A stretch of 7,254 nt of DNA from an uncultured Ruminococcus sp. (GCA_902782885.1 CACZOW010000168.1:1-7254), one strand, 5' to 3'; shown: positions 1 to 7,230, counted from the first letter of the stretch. Numbers and translations are program-made. Notes: a model not told the origin generated them from the sequence alone.

Positions 1-239
1 ACCACTCTCGAACACAGCCCGTATCCCATCACGATGTAATCGGGCCGGTGCTCCAGTTCGCCCGAGGTCAACTGCTCGTACACCCGGTCGATCTCGTCCT
101 GCAGCCGTTTGCGCAGCTGTTCCGGCGTGTTGTGCAGGCCGCGGCCGATCCAGGTGATATCGATCTGATTGGCGCTTTCGGCGCTAAGCTGACCAAGTTC
201 TCTGGCGAAGATACGGCAGGCAATGATATGTATGCGCAT
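1..239 (-). CDS. DUF1638 family protein, 5' part only (runs off left edge)
   Basis: The first 79 codons of a gene cut by the window edge. Translation begins MRIHIIACRIFAREL and reaches the motif GYGLCS at residues 72-77. A short N-terminal strand ending in Cys8, then a 'GLHNTPEQLRKRLQDEID' helix region (about 34-51), then a strand 'DYIVMGYGLCS', is the pattern I recall for DUF1638 (usually about 200-250 residues, so most of the protein lies outside). Cys8 and Cys76 are candidate ligand or active residues, which is inference. The ATG at 239-237 has an AGGAG site at 251-247, spaced 7 nt, and no other ATG lies just upstream in frame. The gene follows the DUF4349 gene by 42 nt with no terminator seen, so it may be co-transcribed. 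DUF1638 has no settled function; from memory, members often sit near corrinoid methyltransferase genes in methanogens and anaerobic bacteria, which cannot be tested here. Confidence 0.75.
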   Translation of the reverse strand, partial: MRIHIIACRIFARELGQLSAESANQIDITWIGRGLHNTPEQLRKRLQDEIDRVYEQLTSGELEHRPDYIVMGYGLCSRV

Positions 240-281
240 ATGCAGGCTCCTATTTCTCCGGAAGGCAAAACGTCGGAAGTG

Positions 282-1322
282 TTACTGTTGGGGATTGACC
301 GGCCCCTGGTTCTGGTATTGGTTCTGGTTAGGTTCCGGGTTCTGGTTCTGGTTCATTTCGCGCATTTTCCGCAGTTCCTCCGCTCTCTGCGCGGCTTTCT
401 TCCGGCTTTTCTTCACGAGAGCGCGGATAATAAAGACCGCGGCGACAACGAACGCCGCAAATACGATGAGCCCCGGCAGCGCGCCGACAAACCACACCGC
501 AAAGTTTTTCCAGCCATCAGCGAACCCTTTCCAGCCTTCTTTGAAAGAATTGGCGACCCGCTTGCCGAAAGATTCCTCCTCCACGTGCGTGTACGTCTCC
601 ACTTCGTACAGTTTCAAATATACCGTCGAATAATTGACCTGGCTGTCAATGACCAGCAGCCGCGCCTTATACGATTCGATCTCGGCGATAGTCTGGTAAA
701 GTTTCTCCTGAATATCCAGAAGCTGGCTCGTATTTTCCGCCTTCTCCAGCATCCCGCTGAGCGCCTCTTTTTTGCTGTTCAGCGTATCGAGCCGGGCCTG
801 GATGTCATAATACGTCTCCGTGGCGTCGGTGATCTTCTCCTGCGACGAATAAACGTTGATCCGTCCTCCGACTTCTTTTAAGAACGTGTCCAGCTTCTCC
901 TGCGGGATCCGGATCTCCAGTTCGGCGGACTTAAGCGTGCGCCGGTCGTAGCCGTAGCGCTCGCCGCCGGCGATCCGGGAATTGCTGATATAGCCGCCCG
1001 CAAGGGAGACCTGCTCGAGGATATCGTTCTTCGCTTCGTCAAACTTCAGCGTCTCCGCGTTTATCTCGACGCGTTTAATAAGCTTTTCGTTGACCTTCTG
1101 GCCCGCGGAGTCCTCCTGACCTTCCTGCGGCTTCTCATAATCGTTTGCGAGACCGTCGGAGAAGCCGGGCATATCATTAAGTTCGTACGAGGCGCTGTGC
1201 GGATCTCCGCCGCCTTTCGAGCACGCGCAAAACGCGGAGATCACAATTGCCGCGGCCAATATCACCGCCGCAGCCTTCAGGTATTTCTGGCGTGGATCGT
1301 TTTTGAACTGCTTTTTTTCCAT
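282..1322 (-). CDS. DUF4349 domain membrane protein, probable lipoprotein
   Basis: A 346-residue protein from the preferred start. Residues 1-34 form a basic n-region, a hydrophobic stretch (AAAVILAAAIVISAF) and Cys32/Cys34, with FCAC as an imperfect lipobox. A low-complexity acidic linker follows, then the DUF4349 domain (about 80-250) with a helical, probably coiled-coil section (about 175-225, from LNSKKEAL to SYKARL). A transmembrane helix (about 274-299) leads to a strongly basic helix (KKSRKKAAQR) and an Asn/Gln-rich tail. The protein would be held at both ends, with the main domain outside and the tail in the cytoplasm. An ATG at 1364 abuts the permease stop and would add 14 residues. 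I prefer 1322 because AAAGGA at 1337-1332 is spaced 9 nt from it and the product then begins MEKKQ, a normal signal start. DUF4349 has no defined activity; the operon position suggests an accessory subunit of the ABC transporter. Confidence 0.85.
   Translation of the reverse strand: MEKKQFKNDPRQKYLKAAAVILAAAIVISAFCACSKGGGDPHSASYELNDMPGFSDGLANDYEKPQEGQEDSAGQKVNEKLIKRVEINAETLKFDEAKNDILEQVSLAGGYISNSRIAGGERYGYDRRTLKSAELEIRIPQEKLDTFLKEVGGRINVYSSQEKITDATETYYDIQARLDTLNSKKEALSGMLEKAENTSQLLDIQEKLYQTIAEIESYKARLLVIDSQVNYSTVYLKLYEVETYTHVEEESFGKRVANSFKEGWKGFADGWKNFAVWFVGALPGLIVFAAFVVAAVFIIRALVKKSRKKAAQRAEELRKMREMNQNQNPEPNQNQYQNQGPVNPQQ
306..353 (-). repeat. Short AACCAG tandem repeat coding an Asn/Gln-rich tail
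   Basis: Imperfect hexamer repeats (AACCAG on the minus strand, ctggtt on the plus strand) encode a run of NQNQN, then NQNQYQNQ, near the C-terminus of the DUF4349 protein. The repeat is interrupted by codons for P-E-P and Y. It lies after the transmembrane helix, so the tail should be cytoplasmic. Such a repeat can change length by slippage in hexamer steps without breaking the frame. Confidence 0.7.
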
Positions 1323-1331
1323 GATCATCAT

Positions 1332-1337
1332 TCCTTT
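1332..1337 (-). promoter_or_regulatory. Ribosome binding site that sets the DUF4349 start
   Basis: AAAGGA on the minus strand is spaced 9 nt from the ATG at 1322-1320. The ATGs at 1331 and 1328 are too close to it (0 and 3 nt), and the ATG at 1364 lies upstream of it. This favours the shorter product with a clean signal sequence. Confidence 0.6.
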
Positions 1338-1364
1338 CAAGTTTGCGCGGTCAATTTCCGCCAT

Positions 1365-3083
1365 CTACATGATATCCCGCCGGCAGAACGCGTCCCTCGC
1401 GGCCCAGACTGTCGCGGCGGCCAATATTGCCACATATATCACCGAATAGCCCCGGCTGAACGGGTGGATAATATACTGCACATAGTAATTGTCCAGTCTG
1501 TTCTCAAACAATCCGACCAGATTCATAAGCGTCGAAACCTCGCGGCTGAACCAGAGATTGCCCAAATTCCGCATAGGCAGCACCGCGTTGACAAACCGGT
1601 TGGATCCCATCCCGCCCAAAGCGCTGCTGAACAGATCGAACACGAAGTAGCCGACCGGAACGATGGAGGAAACTACTGCGTTTCTTGTGATCGCGGAGAG
1701 CATCAGCGCCAGCAGCGCGAAAAAGAAGATCCCGGCCGCGTCGATGAGCGAAGAGAAGAAAGTGGCCAGCCAGAACGGGAGGATCCGCGGCGAATCTCCC
1801 GAATTGAACAGCACGCGCCCGTGATCCCATACCCCCGAAACGGCAGAACCCGCCAGCAGCGCGAATACCGTCAGGGCCGCGGTCATCAAAAACGTCACGG
1901 TAAGCAGCATCATCACTTTGGCCCAGAATATTCTGCCGCGCTTGACGGGCGCAACGATCAGCGACTTGATCGAGCCGCTTCTTATGTCGCCGGCAATGGC
2001 GTTTCCCGCTATCATTGCCACCGTCAGCAGCACCGCCAACAGCCCCAATGGCAGCGACAGGTTGATGATATCGTTCGGATCGGTGCCCCCAAACATGGGC
2101 CAGAGCCGCCCGTCCAGCTTTACGACCCGCTCCGCCCGCCCGGCGCTGATACCGTTTTTCAGATCCTCCGCAAGCAGCTTGACAGACAGGTTCAATTTCT
2201 TCGTGGTCAATTCCCCGACCCCTCTGTATTGTTCCTGCCGATCCAGCTGCTCCGCCCGGGCAATAACGTACTCATTTGCCTTCCGCGCCGCCTCCTGACC
2301 GGCGGCGAGTCCGACGTTTTCCGTTCCGGCGCTGATAATATATCCGTACGCCTCCAGTTTCGCGGTACGTTCGAACGAATCCGGTTCGTTTTCCGCGATC
2401 CTTATAAGTTCGTTCATAAAAAAGCCGAAATCCGCTTTTGCGATCGCCTCGCGGTAGCTTTCTATTTTATCGAATACCTCCTGCTCTTCGGCGGCGATCC
2501 CGGCTTTCAGATCTTCATAGCGTTTCAGCGCACCGGCGAGCTTAGTTTCAGCAAGCTGGGTGGGATGTGTCCGTTCGAACCGTTCCCGAATATCGTTTAG
2601 CGGCACCGGTCTGTAGTCCTGTCTGGACAATTTATATTCTATAAGGATCTCGATTACTTTTATGTTGATTTTATTGACCGAGATTCGGCATATTGCATTG
2701 GACGCATAGTTCAGCGCGTTGATATACGCCTTTTCGGCATTGTCCTTCGCTTCCTTAAGCGCTTTTGTATCTTCTCCGCCGTTTTCCAGCGCACTGAGCG
2801 CGCTCTCATATTCCGCCCGCAGTCCGTCAAGGTTTCCTTCGGTTTCGGCGAGCAGCTGAGCATACTCCTCATTTGATCCGTTCAGGCTGTTTTTCTGCTC
2901 CTCCAGTTCCCGGATGTATTGTTCGCCGACACTGCCGGCAAATTTTCTGCCTATGATATTCTTCCGCTCCGTAAACATTTCCGTCAGCATCAACACGGCC
3001 GCCAGCGCAAGTCCCGCCCATATCAGAGGCCGCCCGAACACGCGCTTCATTTCGTTCTTATAGAGCGCAAACGTTTTATTCAA
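1365..3083 (-). CDS. ABC-2-type transporter permease with a large extracytoplasmic domain
   Basis: A 572-residue membrane subunit of an ABC transporter. One transmembrane helix (about 20-36) is followed by a roughly 300-residue hydrophilic domain (about 37-338), then five hydrophobic helices at about 339-362, 388-413, 436-462, 466-488 and 543-562. The charged loop at 364-390 (GDIRSGSIKSLIVAPVKRGR, then a Lys at 389) matches the conserved cytoplasmic element of ABC-2 permeases, read as G-x-I then P-V-x-R and a-K. The large domain is rich in Glu, Lys, Ala and Leu with heptad-like stretches near 55-125 and 175-215, suggesting coiled coil. The likely start is TTG at 3083: GGAGG at 3096-3092 is spaced 8 nt from it. 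The ATG at codon 12 (3050) has only a weak site. The gene overlaps the ATPase by 8 nt, so the two are almost certainly partners. The substrate is unknown. Export or envelope remodelling is more likely than import, because no binding protein is present. Confidence 0.9.
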   Translation of the reverse strand: MNKTFALYKNEMKRVFGRPLIWAGLALAAVLMLTEMFTERKNIIGRKFAGSVGEQYIRELEEQKNSLNGSNEEYAQLLAETEGNLDGLRAEYESALSALENGGEDTKALKEAKDNAEKAYINALNYASNAICRISVNKINIKVIEILIEYKLSRQDYRPVPLNDIRERFERTHPTQLAETKLAGALKRYEDLKAGIAAEEQEVFDKIESYREAIAKADFGFFMNELIRIAENEPDSFERTAKLEAYGYIISAGTENVGLAAGQEAARKANEYVIARAEQLDRQEQYRGVGELTTKKLNLSVKLLAEDLKNGISAGRAERVVKLDGRLWPMFGGTDPNDIINLSLPLGLLAVLLTVAMIAGNAIAGDIRSGSIKSLIVAPVKRGRIFWAKVMMLLTVTFLMTAALTVFALLAGSAVSGVWDHGRVLFNSGDSPRILPFWLATFFSSLIDAAGIFFFALLALMLSAITRNAVVSSIVPVGYFVFDLFSSALGGMGSNRFVNAVLPMRNLGNLWFSREVSTLMNLVGLFENRLDNYYVQYIIHPFSRGYSVIYVAILAAATVWAARDAFCRRDIM

Positions 3084-4035
3084 TGCTGCCGCCTCCCTCC
3101 GTGAGCGCCATGAACAGTTCCTCCAGCGAGTGGCCGGTTTCCGCGACCGTAAGGATATTGACGCCGCCGGAGATCAGCGCGCTGTTGACCTCCGCCAGCC
3201 GCGCCTTGTCCATCCGCACCCTGAGGACGTCTTCCTGTTGACCGCGGGCCTCGCCGTCATTTGAACCGTTCGGGACAAGTTCCAGGCCGAGATTTTGCAG
3301 TATTTCCGCGGCGCGGGCAGCGTCGGTGACGCTGTATTCATATTCCCGTGCCGTGCCGCCGGCGCTCTTCAGCTCTTCCGCGGTCAATTCGCCCTTGATC
3401 ACGCCGTTGTCAATGATGCACACGCGGTCGCAGGTCTGCTCCATTTCGGACAACAGGTGGCTGGATACGAACACCGCCGTGCCTTCCTCCGCGGCCATCC
3501 TGCGCAGCAGCAGCCGCAGCTCCCGGATGCCGCCCGGATCGAGCCCGTTGGTGGGTTCGTCCAGGATCAGCAGTTTCGGCCGGTGCAGGATGCTCTGGGC
3601 AACGCCCAGCCGCTGCTTCATTCCGAGCGAATACTTGCGGACTTTGTCGCGGATGCGTTTTTCCAGGCCCACGAGGCGCACGATTTCATTTATGCGCTCC
3701 CCGCTGATCCCGCCGTGAAGCGCCGCGTACATTTTAAGATTGTCCAGGCCGCTGAAATCCCGGAACATATCGGGATTTTCCACGATACCGCCCACGCACG
3801 CCATTGCCGCCTCGTACTCGGTCCGAAGGTCCCTGCCGCAGATGCGGATCTCGCCGGAATCCGGGAACAAAAATCCCAGTATCATTTTGATCGTGGTGGT
3901 CTTGCCCGCGCCGTTGGGGCCCAAAAACCCGAATATCTCTCCTTCATATACGTCAAAAGAGGCGTCCTTCACTATATGACGGCGGCCGAGCGTTTTATTT
4001 AGCCCTTTGACTTCCAGTATCTTTGCTCCGCCCAT
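3076..4035 (-). CDS. ABC transporter ATP-binding protein (BcrA/CcmA-like)
   Basis: A 319-residue cytoplasmic ATPase with every nucleotide-binding motif intact. Walker A is GPNGAGKT at 39-46, the signature is YSLGMKQRL at 135-143 (LSGGQ variant), Walker B is LLILDE at 155-160, the D-loop is GLDP at 164-167, and the switch His is 193 in SSHLL. The Q-loop position carries Glu (IVENP, Glu86), as is common in the BcrA-like branch that pairs with ABC-2 permeases. Residues after about 225 form a C-terminal extension, as usual for this branch, interrupted by a polar linker near 256-267. Start ATG at 4035 shares one base with the preceding TGA, and AGAGGG at 4049-4044 is spaced 8 nt from it. It should dimerise and power the permease encoded directly downstream. 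The family is used in lantibiotic/bacitracin resistance, sodium export and many undefined exports, so the substrate cannot be read from it. Confidence 0.96.
   Translation of the reverse strand: MGGAKILEVKGLNKTLGRRHIVKDASFDVYEGEIFGFLGPNGAGKTTTIKMILGFLFPDSGEIRICGRDLRTEYEAAMACVGGIVENPDMFRDFSGLDNLKMYAALHGGISGERINEIVRLVGLEKRIRDKVRKYSLGMKQRLGVAQSILHRPKLLILDEPTNGLDPGGIRELRLLLRRMAAEEGTAVFVSSHLLSEMEQTCDRVCIIDNGVIKGELTAEELKSAGGTAREYEYSVTDAARAAEILQNLGLELVPNGSNDGEARGQQEDVLRVRMDKARLAEVNSALISGGVNILTVAETGHSLEELFMALTEGGGSIE
3092..3096 (-). promoter_or_regulatory. Ribosome binding site supporting the TTG start of the permease
   Basis: GGAGG (within GGAGGGAGG) lies inside the end of the ATPase gene, spaced 8 nt from TTG at 3083-3081. 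The same bases encode the Gly-rich C-terminus of the ATPase, so one stretch serves as both coding sequence and initiation site. Confidence 0.75.
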
Positions 4036-4487
4036 CAGTTCAGCCCTCTTTTCTCCATATATTCATCGTACAATTCGCGGCGGCCCTGAAAACTGTATGA
4101 TACACGTACCACGCGCCATTTTCCTGCCTTGAATTCGACGTCGAACTGATCGAACAGATCGTAGTACATCGTCTCCCGTATAGGCAGATCGTTCTCTCCG
4201 CTCTCCAATTTCCCGTACAATGTTACCGTAGCGTGGGTCAGATCGTCCCATTGCCTTATCTCGGCGTGCTGGTAGATGCGGGCGGGGATCCCTTCGGCAG
4301 GGTCAAGCGTTTTATAATATTCGTCCGCGAGCTTTATCATTTTGTCCGGCAGACTTTTTACGTAAATTCCGGCGGCGACAACGAACGCCGCGCACAGCAG
4401 CACGAACACCAGCAGCGCAATAAGGCCCCGGTTGAGCCGGCTTCTCCATTTGCGGGTCTTGCTGTCCGTTTTTTTGCCTCCGTTCAT
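4035..4487 (-). CDS. Single-pass membrane protein of unknown family
   Basis: A 150-residue protein I do not recognise. A basic N-terminus (K/R at 5, 6, 10, 11, 13, 15, 17, 20) precedes one hydrophobic helix at about 21-43, so by the positive-inside rule the N-terminus is cytoplasmic and residues 45-150 lie outside. The outer part starts with an amphipathic helix (DKMIKLADEYYKTL) and ends in alternating strand patterns (TMYYDLFDQFDVEFKAGKWRVVRVSYSF), which recalls small cystatin/NTF2-like folds; that resemblance is a guess. No lipobox or cysteine pair is present. The start has GGAGG at 4499-4495 spaced 7 nt. It lies 28 nt after the hydrolase, and its TGA overlaps the ATPase ATG by one base, so an accessory role for the ABC transporter is the best inference. 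Confidence 0.85.
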   Translation of the reverse strand: MNGGKKTDSKTRKWRSRLNRGLIALLVFVLLCAAFVVAAGIYVKSLPDKMIKLADEYYKTLDPAEGIPARIYQHAEIRQWDDLTHATVTLYGKLESGENDLPIRETMYYDLFDQFDVEFKAGKWRVVRVSYSFQGRRELYDEYMEKRGLN

Positions 4488-4515
4488 ACTTCCGCCTCCG
4501 TCCGTACTTACGATA

Positions 4516-7146
4516 TTATTTTGCCAGCTCCACTTCTGCCGGGCCCAGCAATCCGGACGCCGGCAGCATAAGCTCTTTAGAGAAGCGGTCGCGGCGGCTG
4601 TACGCCACGGAATTGGCCACTTCGATGCGGAGCTCGTTGGCGCCCGCCTTCAGCGCGCCGTCCAGACGCAGGCGGTACGGTTTGCAGATCCGGCTGCCGA
4701 TATATTTCCCGTTCAGCCACACGTGCGCGGTCTCGCCCACTTCGCCCAGCCGTATCTCGCCACGCGTTTCGTCCGGTCCCGCGGTAAATTCCGTTTCGTA
4801 CCGCGCATATCCGCAAAACGTCTGGTCCCCTTCGGGTCCGGTCAGGTCGTACAGTTTTGCGGATTTTTCCGCCGAAAACGCCGGATATTCCGCCGCGGCG
4901 CAGCGGGAAATTCGGAACGTTTCAAGCACTATGGTCCTTTTCACCGCGTCCGCCGGTATTTCCGCGGCTTCCTCGCGGAGCAGCGAGCCTTCGCCGCAGA
5001 TCTCCGCTTCGATATCCGCACCGAAAGCGAGGATGCAGGATTCGCCCCGCGCCAATTCCAGCGGGAACACCTTGCCGGGCAGGCGCCGGTACGTCAGGTT
5101 GAGGAGGTCCAGCTGCGCGCCGCTCATGTCCGCCGCGAGGGGCAGGGATACGGTCCCGCGGAACGCGCGCATATCCTCGTTGAACAGCATAAAGTAGTCA
5201 TTGCCGCCTCTCGTGTAATGAAATACGCGCAGCAGCGGGAAGGCAGGAGCGATATTGACCGCCCGCTCCCCCGCGGCAGAGCGCACGAACGCCGGAAGGT
5301 CAGCCAGCGGAACGGTTTTCAGGGAATCGGCAATTTTGACCGCGCCGTTTTCCGTACGCTCCGGCTCCGAGTCCGTGAACGCCACCGGGAATCCCGCCCC
5401 GGAGAGCTCCGTCAATTTGGCGAGCACTTTCGCGGGCAATGTTCCCGCCTCCGGTATGATCAGACACGGCACGCTGACCGTTCCAAGCACCAGCTCGCAG
5501 CGGGCGTTCAGCTCCGCCGTCAGGAGCGCATCCGCCGGCACGAACATATAGTCCAGCTGCGCGTCGTACAGCGCCTTTGCCGGGACCTGAGAATACGAAT
5601 ACCTGTCGCCGGTCCATTCGGTCTCCGCGTGGTAGAAAATGCCGGCGGACAACACGGGCGTTCCGTCGGTGAACAGGTGGCTCACCCGGTTGGTGTAGCG
5701 CATCAGCGTGCCGAAATCGCGGAACTGGGGGTTGTTGCCCCGGGCGTAGAAGTGCGGCGGGCAATCCTTGCACGGAAAATGGGTGTCAAACGCGTGCGGG
5801 ACAAAATGATTGACGCCGCGCACCAGCAGATGATCGATCAGCCACTTCATCATAGGCACGCCCTCCGCCCAGCCGTACGCGCCGAACACTTCACACATAG
5901 TGCGGCCGCGCATATGAGGCTTCAGGTACGCCAGCGAGCTGCCGAGTTTGGCCAGGGCGTAATTGTAGAACGTGGTGTCAACGCATCCGTAGCCCGCGGT
6001 GGAATTATGGTCGTAATGCCCCATTTCAGGTATGATCTGGTGCAGCACGACGTCGATTCCCGCCATGTCCTGCCCTTCCAGCGCCCTGAAATAGTGGCCG
6101 GTGCCCGCGCCCATCCGGGCGTGACAGTTCATATCCTCGATCACGTGGCCAATATACTCCACGCCGTGCGCGCGGCACCAGTCGCCGATCCGCCGGCAGA
6201 AACAGTCGCGGTACAGCCCGGTGAGAATATCCATATACGCCAGCCGCACCTTCGCCGTAACGCCTTCCACTTCCCGCCAGAGGCCGGGCAGCAACAGTTT
6301 CCAGTCGGGTCCGAGCTTCGCCTCCAGCATCTCCGGCATATCCTGCCGCCACGGCAGCGCCAGGAGCTGCAGTCCGATCTTGTAATCGTAGCCGCCTATC
6401 GGCATGCCGCGCAGGAACGAGTTGCCCAGCGCCGGTTCGTCGGAGAAAAAGCCCGCGAAGGTATTGCCGAATTCCGCGCCGTAATGGTCGAAGTGCGGTT
6501 TGTACACCTCGTTTATCAGAACGTCCACCGACTCGGGATCGATCAGGTGTATGTAGTCCGCCATATGTCCCGCGGCGCCTTCGCGGCTTATCGAGATCAT
6601 ATACACGCGCCAGCAGCCTTCCGGCACGTTCCAGTAGAGCAGGTCGCCTTTCACGTTCGCGGTCAGGTCGATCGCCTCTCCCGCCATCTTTTCTTCCGGT
6701 CCGGTCCGGCGGTAGGCGACCGCGGCCAACAGCTGCCGGTCCCGCGTTGCCGCCGCTTCGTCGTCAATATGAAGCAGCAGCGCCCCGGAGCGCGGCCCGG
6801 TGACGTCAACATGATTTTCGATCATGTGCCACTTCCGGAGCTCCGGATATTTCTTGGCGATCATTCCGTTGGCAATGCCCGTCGGATAATGTTTATCGTC
6901 CAGCACCCACACCTTCATGCCGCGCTTTTTCGCCTCGTCCATGATGAGGTCAAGGTCCCCCCACCAGCCGTCCCCGCAAAAATCGGGATGCGGCCGCGAT
7001 TCCAGGCATACGGCGTGAATGCCCGCTTCTTCTATGCGGTCAAGTTCCGACGCGAATTTTTCTCTGTCATCTCCGTGCAGCCAGAAGAACGGCAATATGC
7101 GGTTCGCTTCCTGGCCTCGGCTGATTTCGGCAAGTTTTCTGTCCAT
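4516..7146 (-). CDS. Glycoside hydrolase, GH106-like (alpha-L-rhamnosidase-related)
   Basis: An 876-residue enzyme likely to hydrolyse a glycosidic bond. The N-terminal part is a (beta/alpha) barrel that opens like GH106 proteins: NRILPFFWLHGD (15-26), an 'EEAGIHAVCLES' strand (39-50) and a WW-containing helix with an 'AKKRGMKVWVLDD' strand (61-84). Barrel motifs with acidic residues are FFSDEP (Glu237), GHVIED (Glu337) and MCEVFGAYGW (Glu419); Glu337 and Glu419 are my candidates for catalysis. A 'VRGVNHFVPHAFD' strand (442-454) and 'DCPPHFYARGNNPQ' (461-474) follow. Residues about 495-600 look like a Rossmann/amidotransferase-like domain, and about 740-876 a jelly-roll domain (ARYETEF, then HVWLNGKYIG). 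No signal peptide is seen, so it acts in the cytoplasm. An in-frame TGA at 7152-7150 rules out a longer protein, and GGGAGA at 7160-7155 is spaced 8 nt. The exact substrate (rhamnoside, galactoside or uronic acid-linked glycan) is unsettled. It heads the unit, directly behind the promoter. Confidence 0.85.
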   Translation of the reverse strand: MDRKLAEISRGQEANRILPFFWLHGDDREKFASELDRIEEAGIHAVCLESRPHPDFCGDGWWGDLDLIMDEAKKRGMKVWVLDDKHYPTGIANGMIAKKYPELRKWHMIENHVDVTGPRSGALLLHIDDEAAATRDRQLLAAVAYRRTGPEEKMAGEAIDLTANVKGDLLYWNVPEGCWRVYMISISREGAAGHMADYIHLIDPESVDVLINEVYKPHFDHYGAEFGNTFAGFFSDEPALGNSFLRGMPIGGYDYKIGLQLLALPWRQDMPEMLEAKLGPDWKLLLPGLWREVEGVTAKVRLAYMDILTGLYRDCFCRRIGDWCRAHGVEYIGHVIEDMNCHARMGAGTGHYFRALEGQDMAGIDVVLHQIIPEMGHYDHNSTAGYGCVDTTFYNYALAKLGSSLAYLKPHMRGRTMCEVFGAYGWAEGVPMMKWLIDHLLVRGVNHFVPHAFDTHFPCKDCPPHFYARGNNPQFRDFGTLMRYTNRVSHLFTDGTPVLSAGIFYHAETEWTGDRYSYSQVPAKALYDAQLDYMFVPADALLTAELNARCELVLGTVSVPCLIIPEAGTLPAKVLAKLTELSGAGFPVAFTDSEPERTENGAVKIADSLKTVPLADLPAFVRSAAGERAVNIAPAFPLLRVFHYTRGGNDYFMLFNEDMRAFRGTVSLPLAADMSGAQLDLLNLTYRRLPGKVFPLELARGESCILAFGADIEAEICGEGSLLREEAAEIPADAVKRTIVLETFRISRCAAAEYPAFSAEKSAKLYDLTGPEGDQTFCGYARYETEFTAGPDETRGEIRLGEVGETAHVWLNGKYIGSRICKPYRLRLDGALKAGANELRIEVANSVAYSRRDRFSKELMLPASGLLGPAEVELAK

Positions 7147-7154
7147 AATTCAAA

Positions 7155-7160
7155 TCTCCC
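7155..7160 (-). promoter_or_regulatory. Ribosome binding site of the glycoside hydrolase
   Basis: GGGAGA on the minus strand, spaced 8 nt from the ATG at 7146. With the in-frame stop immediately upstream of that ATG, it fixes the start. Confidence 0.65.
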
Positions 7161-7173
7161 GCTTCGGGTCGGT

Positions 7174-7230
7174 CAATTGCCCTTTATTGTGCGATTATTT
7201 TACCACATAGGGCGGGCAAATACAATTGCC
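7174..7230. repeat. Pair of CAATTGCC boxes flanking the promoter
   Basis: The 8-mer caattgcc occurs at 7174-7181 and again at 7223-7230 on the plus strand, 49 bp apart. One copy overlaps the -35 and the other lies just downstream of the predicted transcription start. The core CAATTG is itself a palindrome. Placement and spacing would suit a repressor bound at two operators, but an 8-mer can recur by chance. Confidence 0.3.
7197..7225 (-). promoter_or_regulatory. Sigma70/SigA-type promoter with extended -10
   Basis: On the minus strand, TTGTAT (7225-7220) and TAAAAT (7202-7197) are separated by exactly 17 nt, and TGG just before the -10 gives an extended -10 (TGn). The -10 matches consensus at 5 of 6 positions and the -35 at 3 of 6, a balance typical of extended -10 promoters. 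Transcription would begin near 7190, giving an untranslated leader of about 44 nt. It is the only good promoter I found ahead of the unit. Confidence 0.65.

Noticed and set aside
68..268. 66-codon minus-strand frame near the left edge
   Set aside because: It is out of frame with the DUF1638 coding sequence that has the ribosome site and family motif, and its own product has no recognisable character.
240..281. Possible terminator between the DUF4349 and DUF1638 genes
   Set aside because: Only a 6-bp palindrome (tccgga) is present with no stable stem-loop or T run, so read-through is more likely.
48..881. 277-codon plus-strand frame over the left part
   Set aside because: It is antisense to both the DUF1638 and DUF4349 genes, and its V/L-rich run is simply the complement of the AACCAG repeat.
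1197..2600. 467-codon open frame on the plus strand opposite the permease
   Set aside because: It lies antisense to a well-supported permease and DUF4349 gene. Its product is rich in Arg, His, Gln and Pro with no recognisable domain, as expected for a shadow frame of a GC-rich gene.
3295..4002. 235-codon plus-strand frame opposite the ATPase
   Set aside because: It is antisense to an ATPase with every motif intact; there is no ribosome site or domain support.
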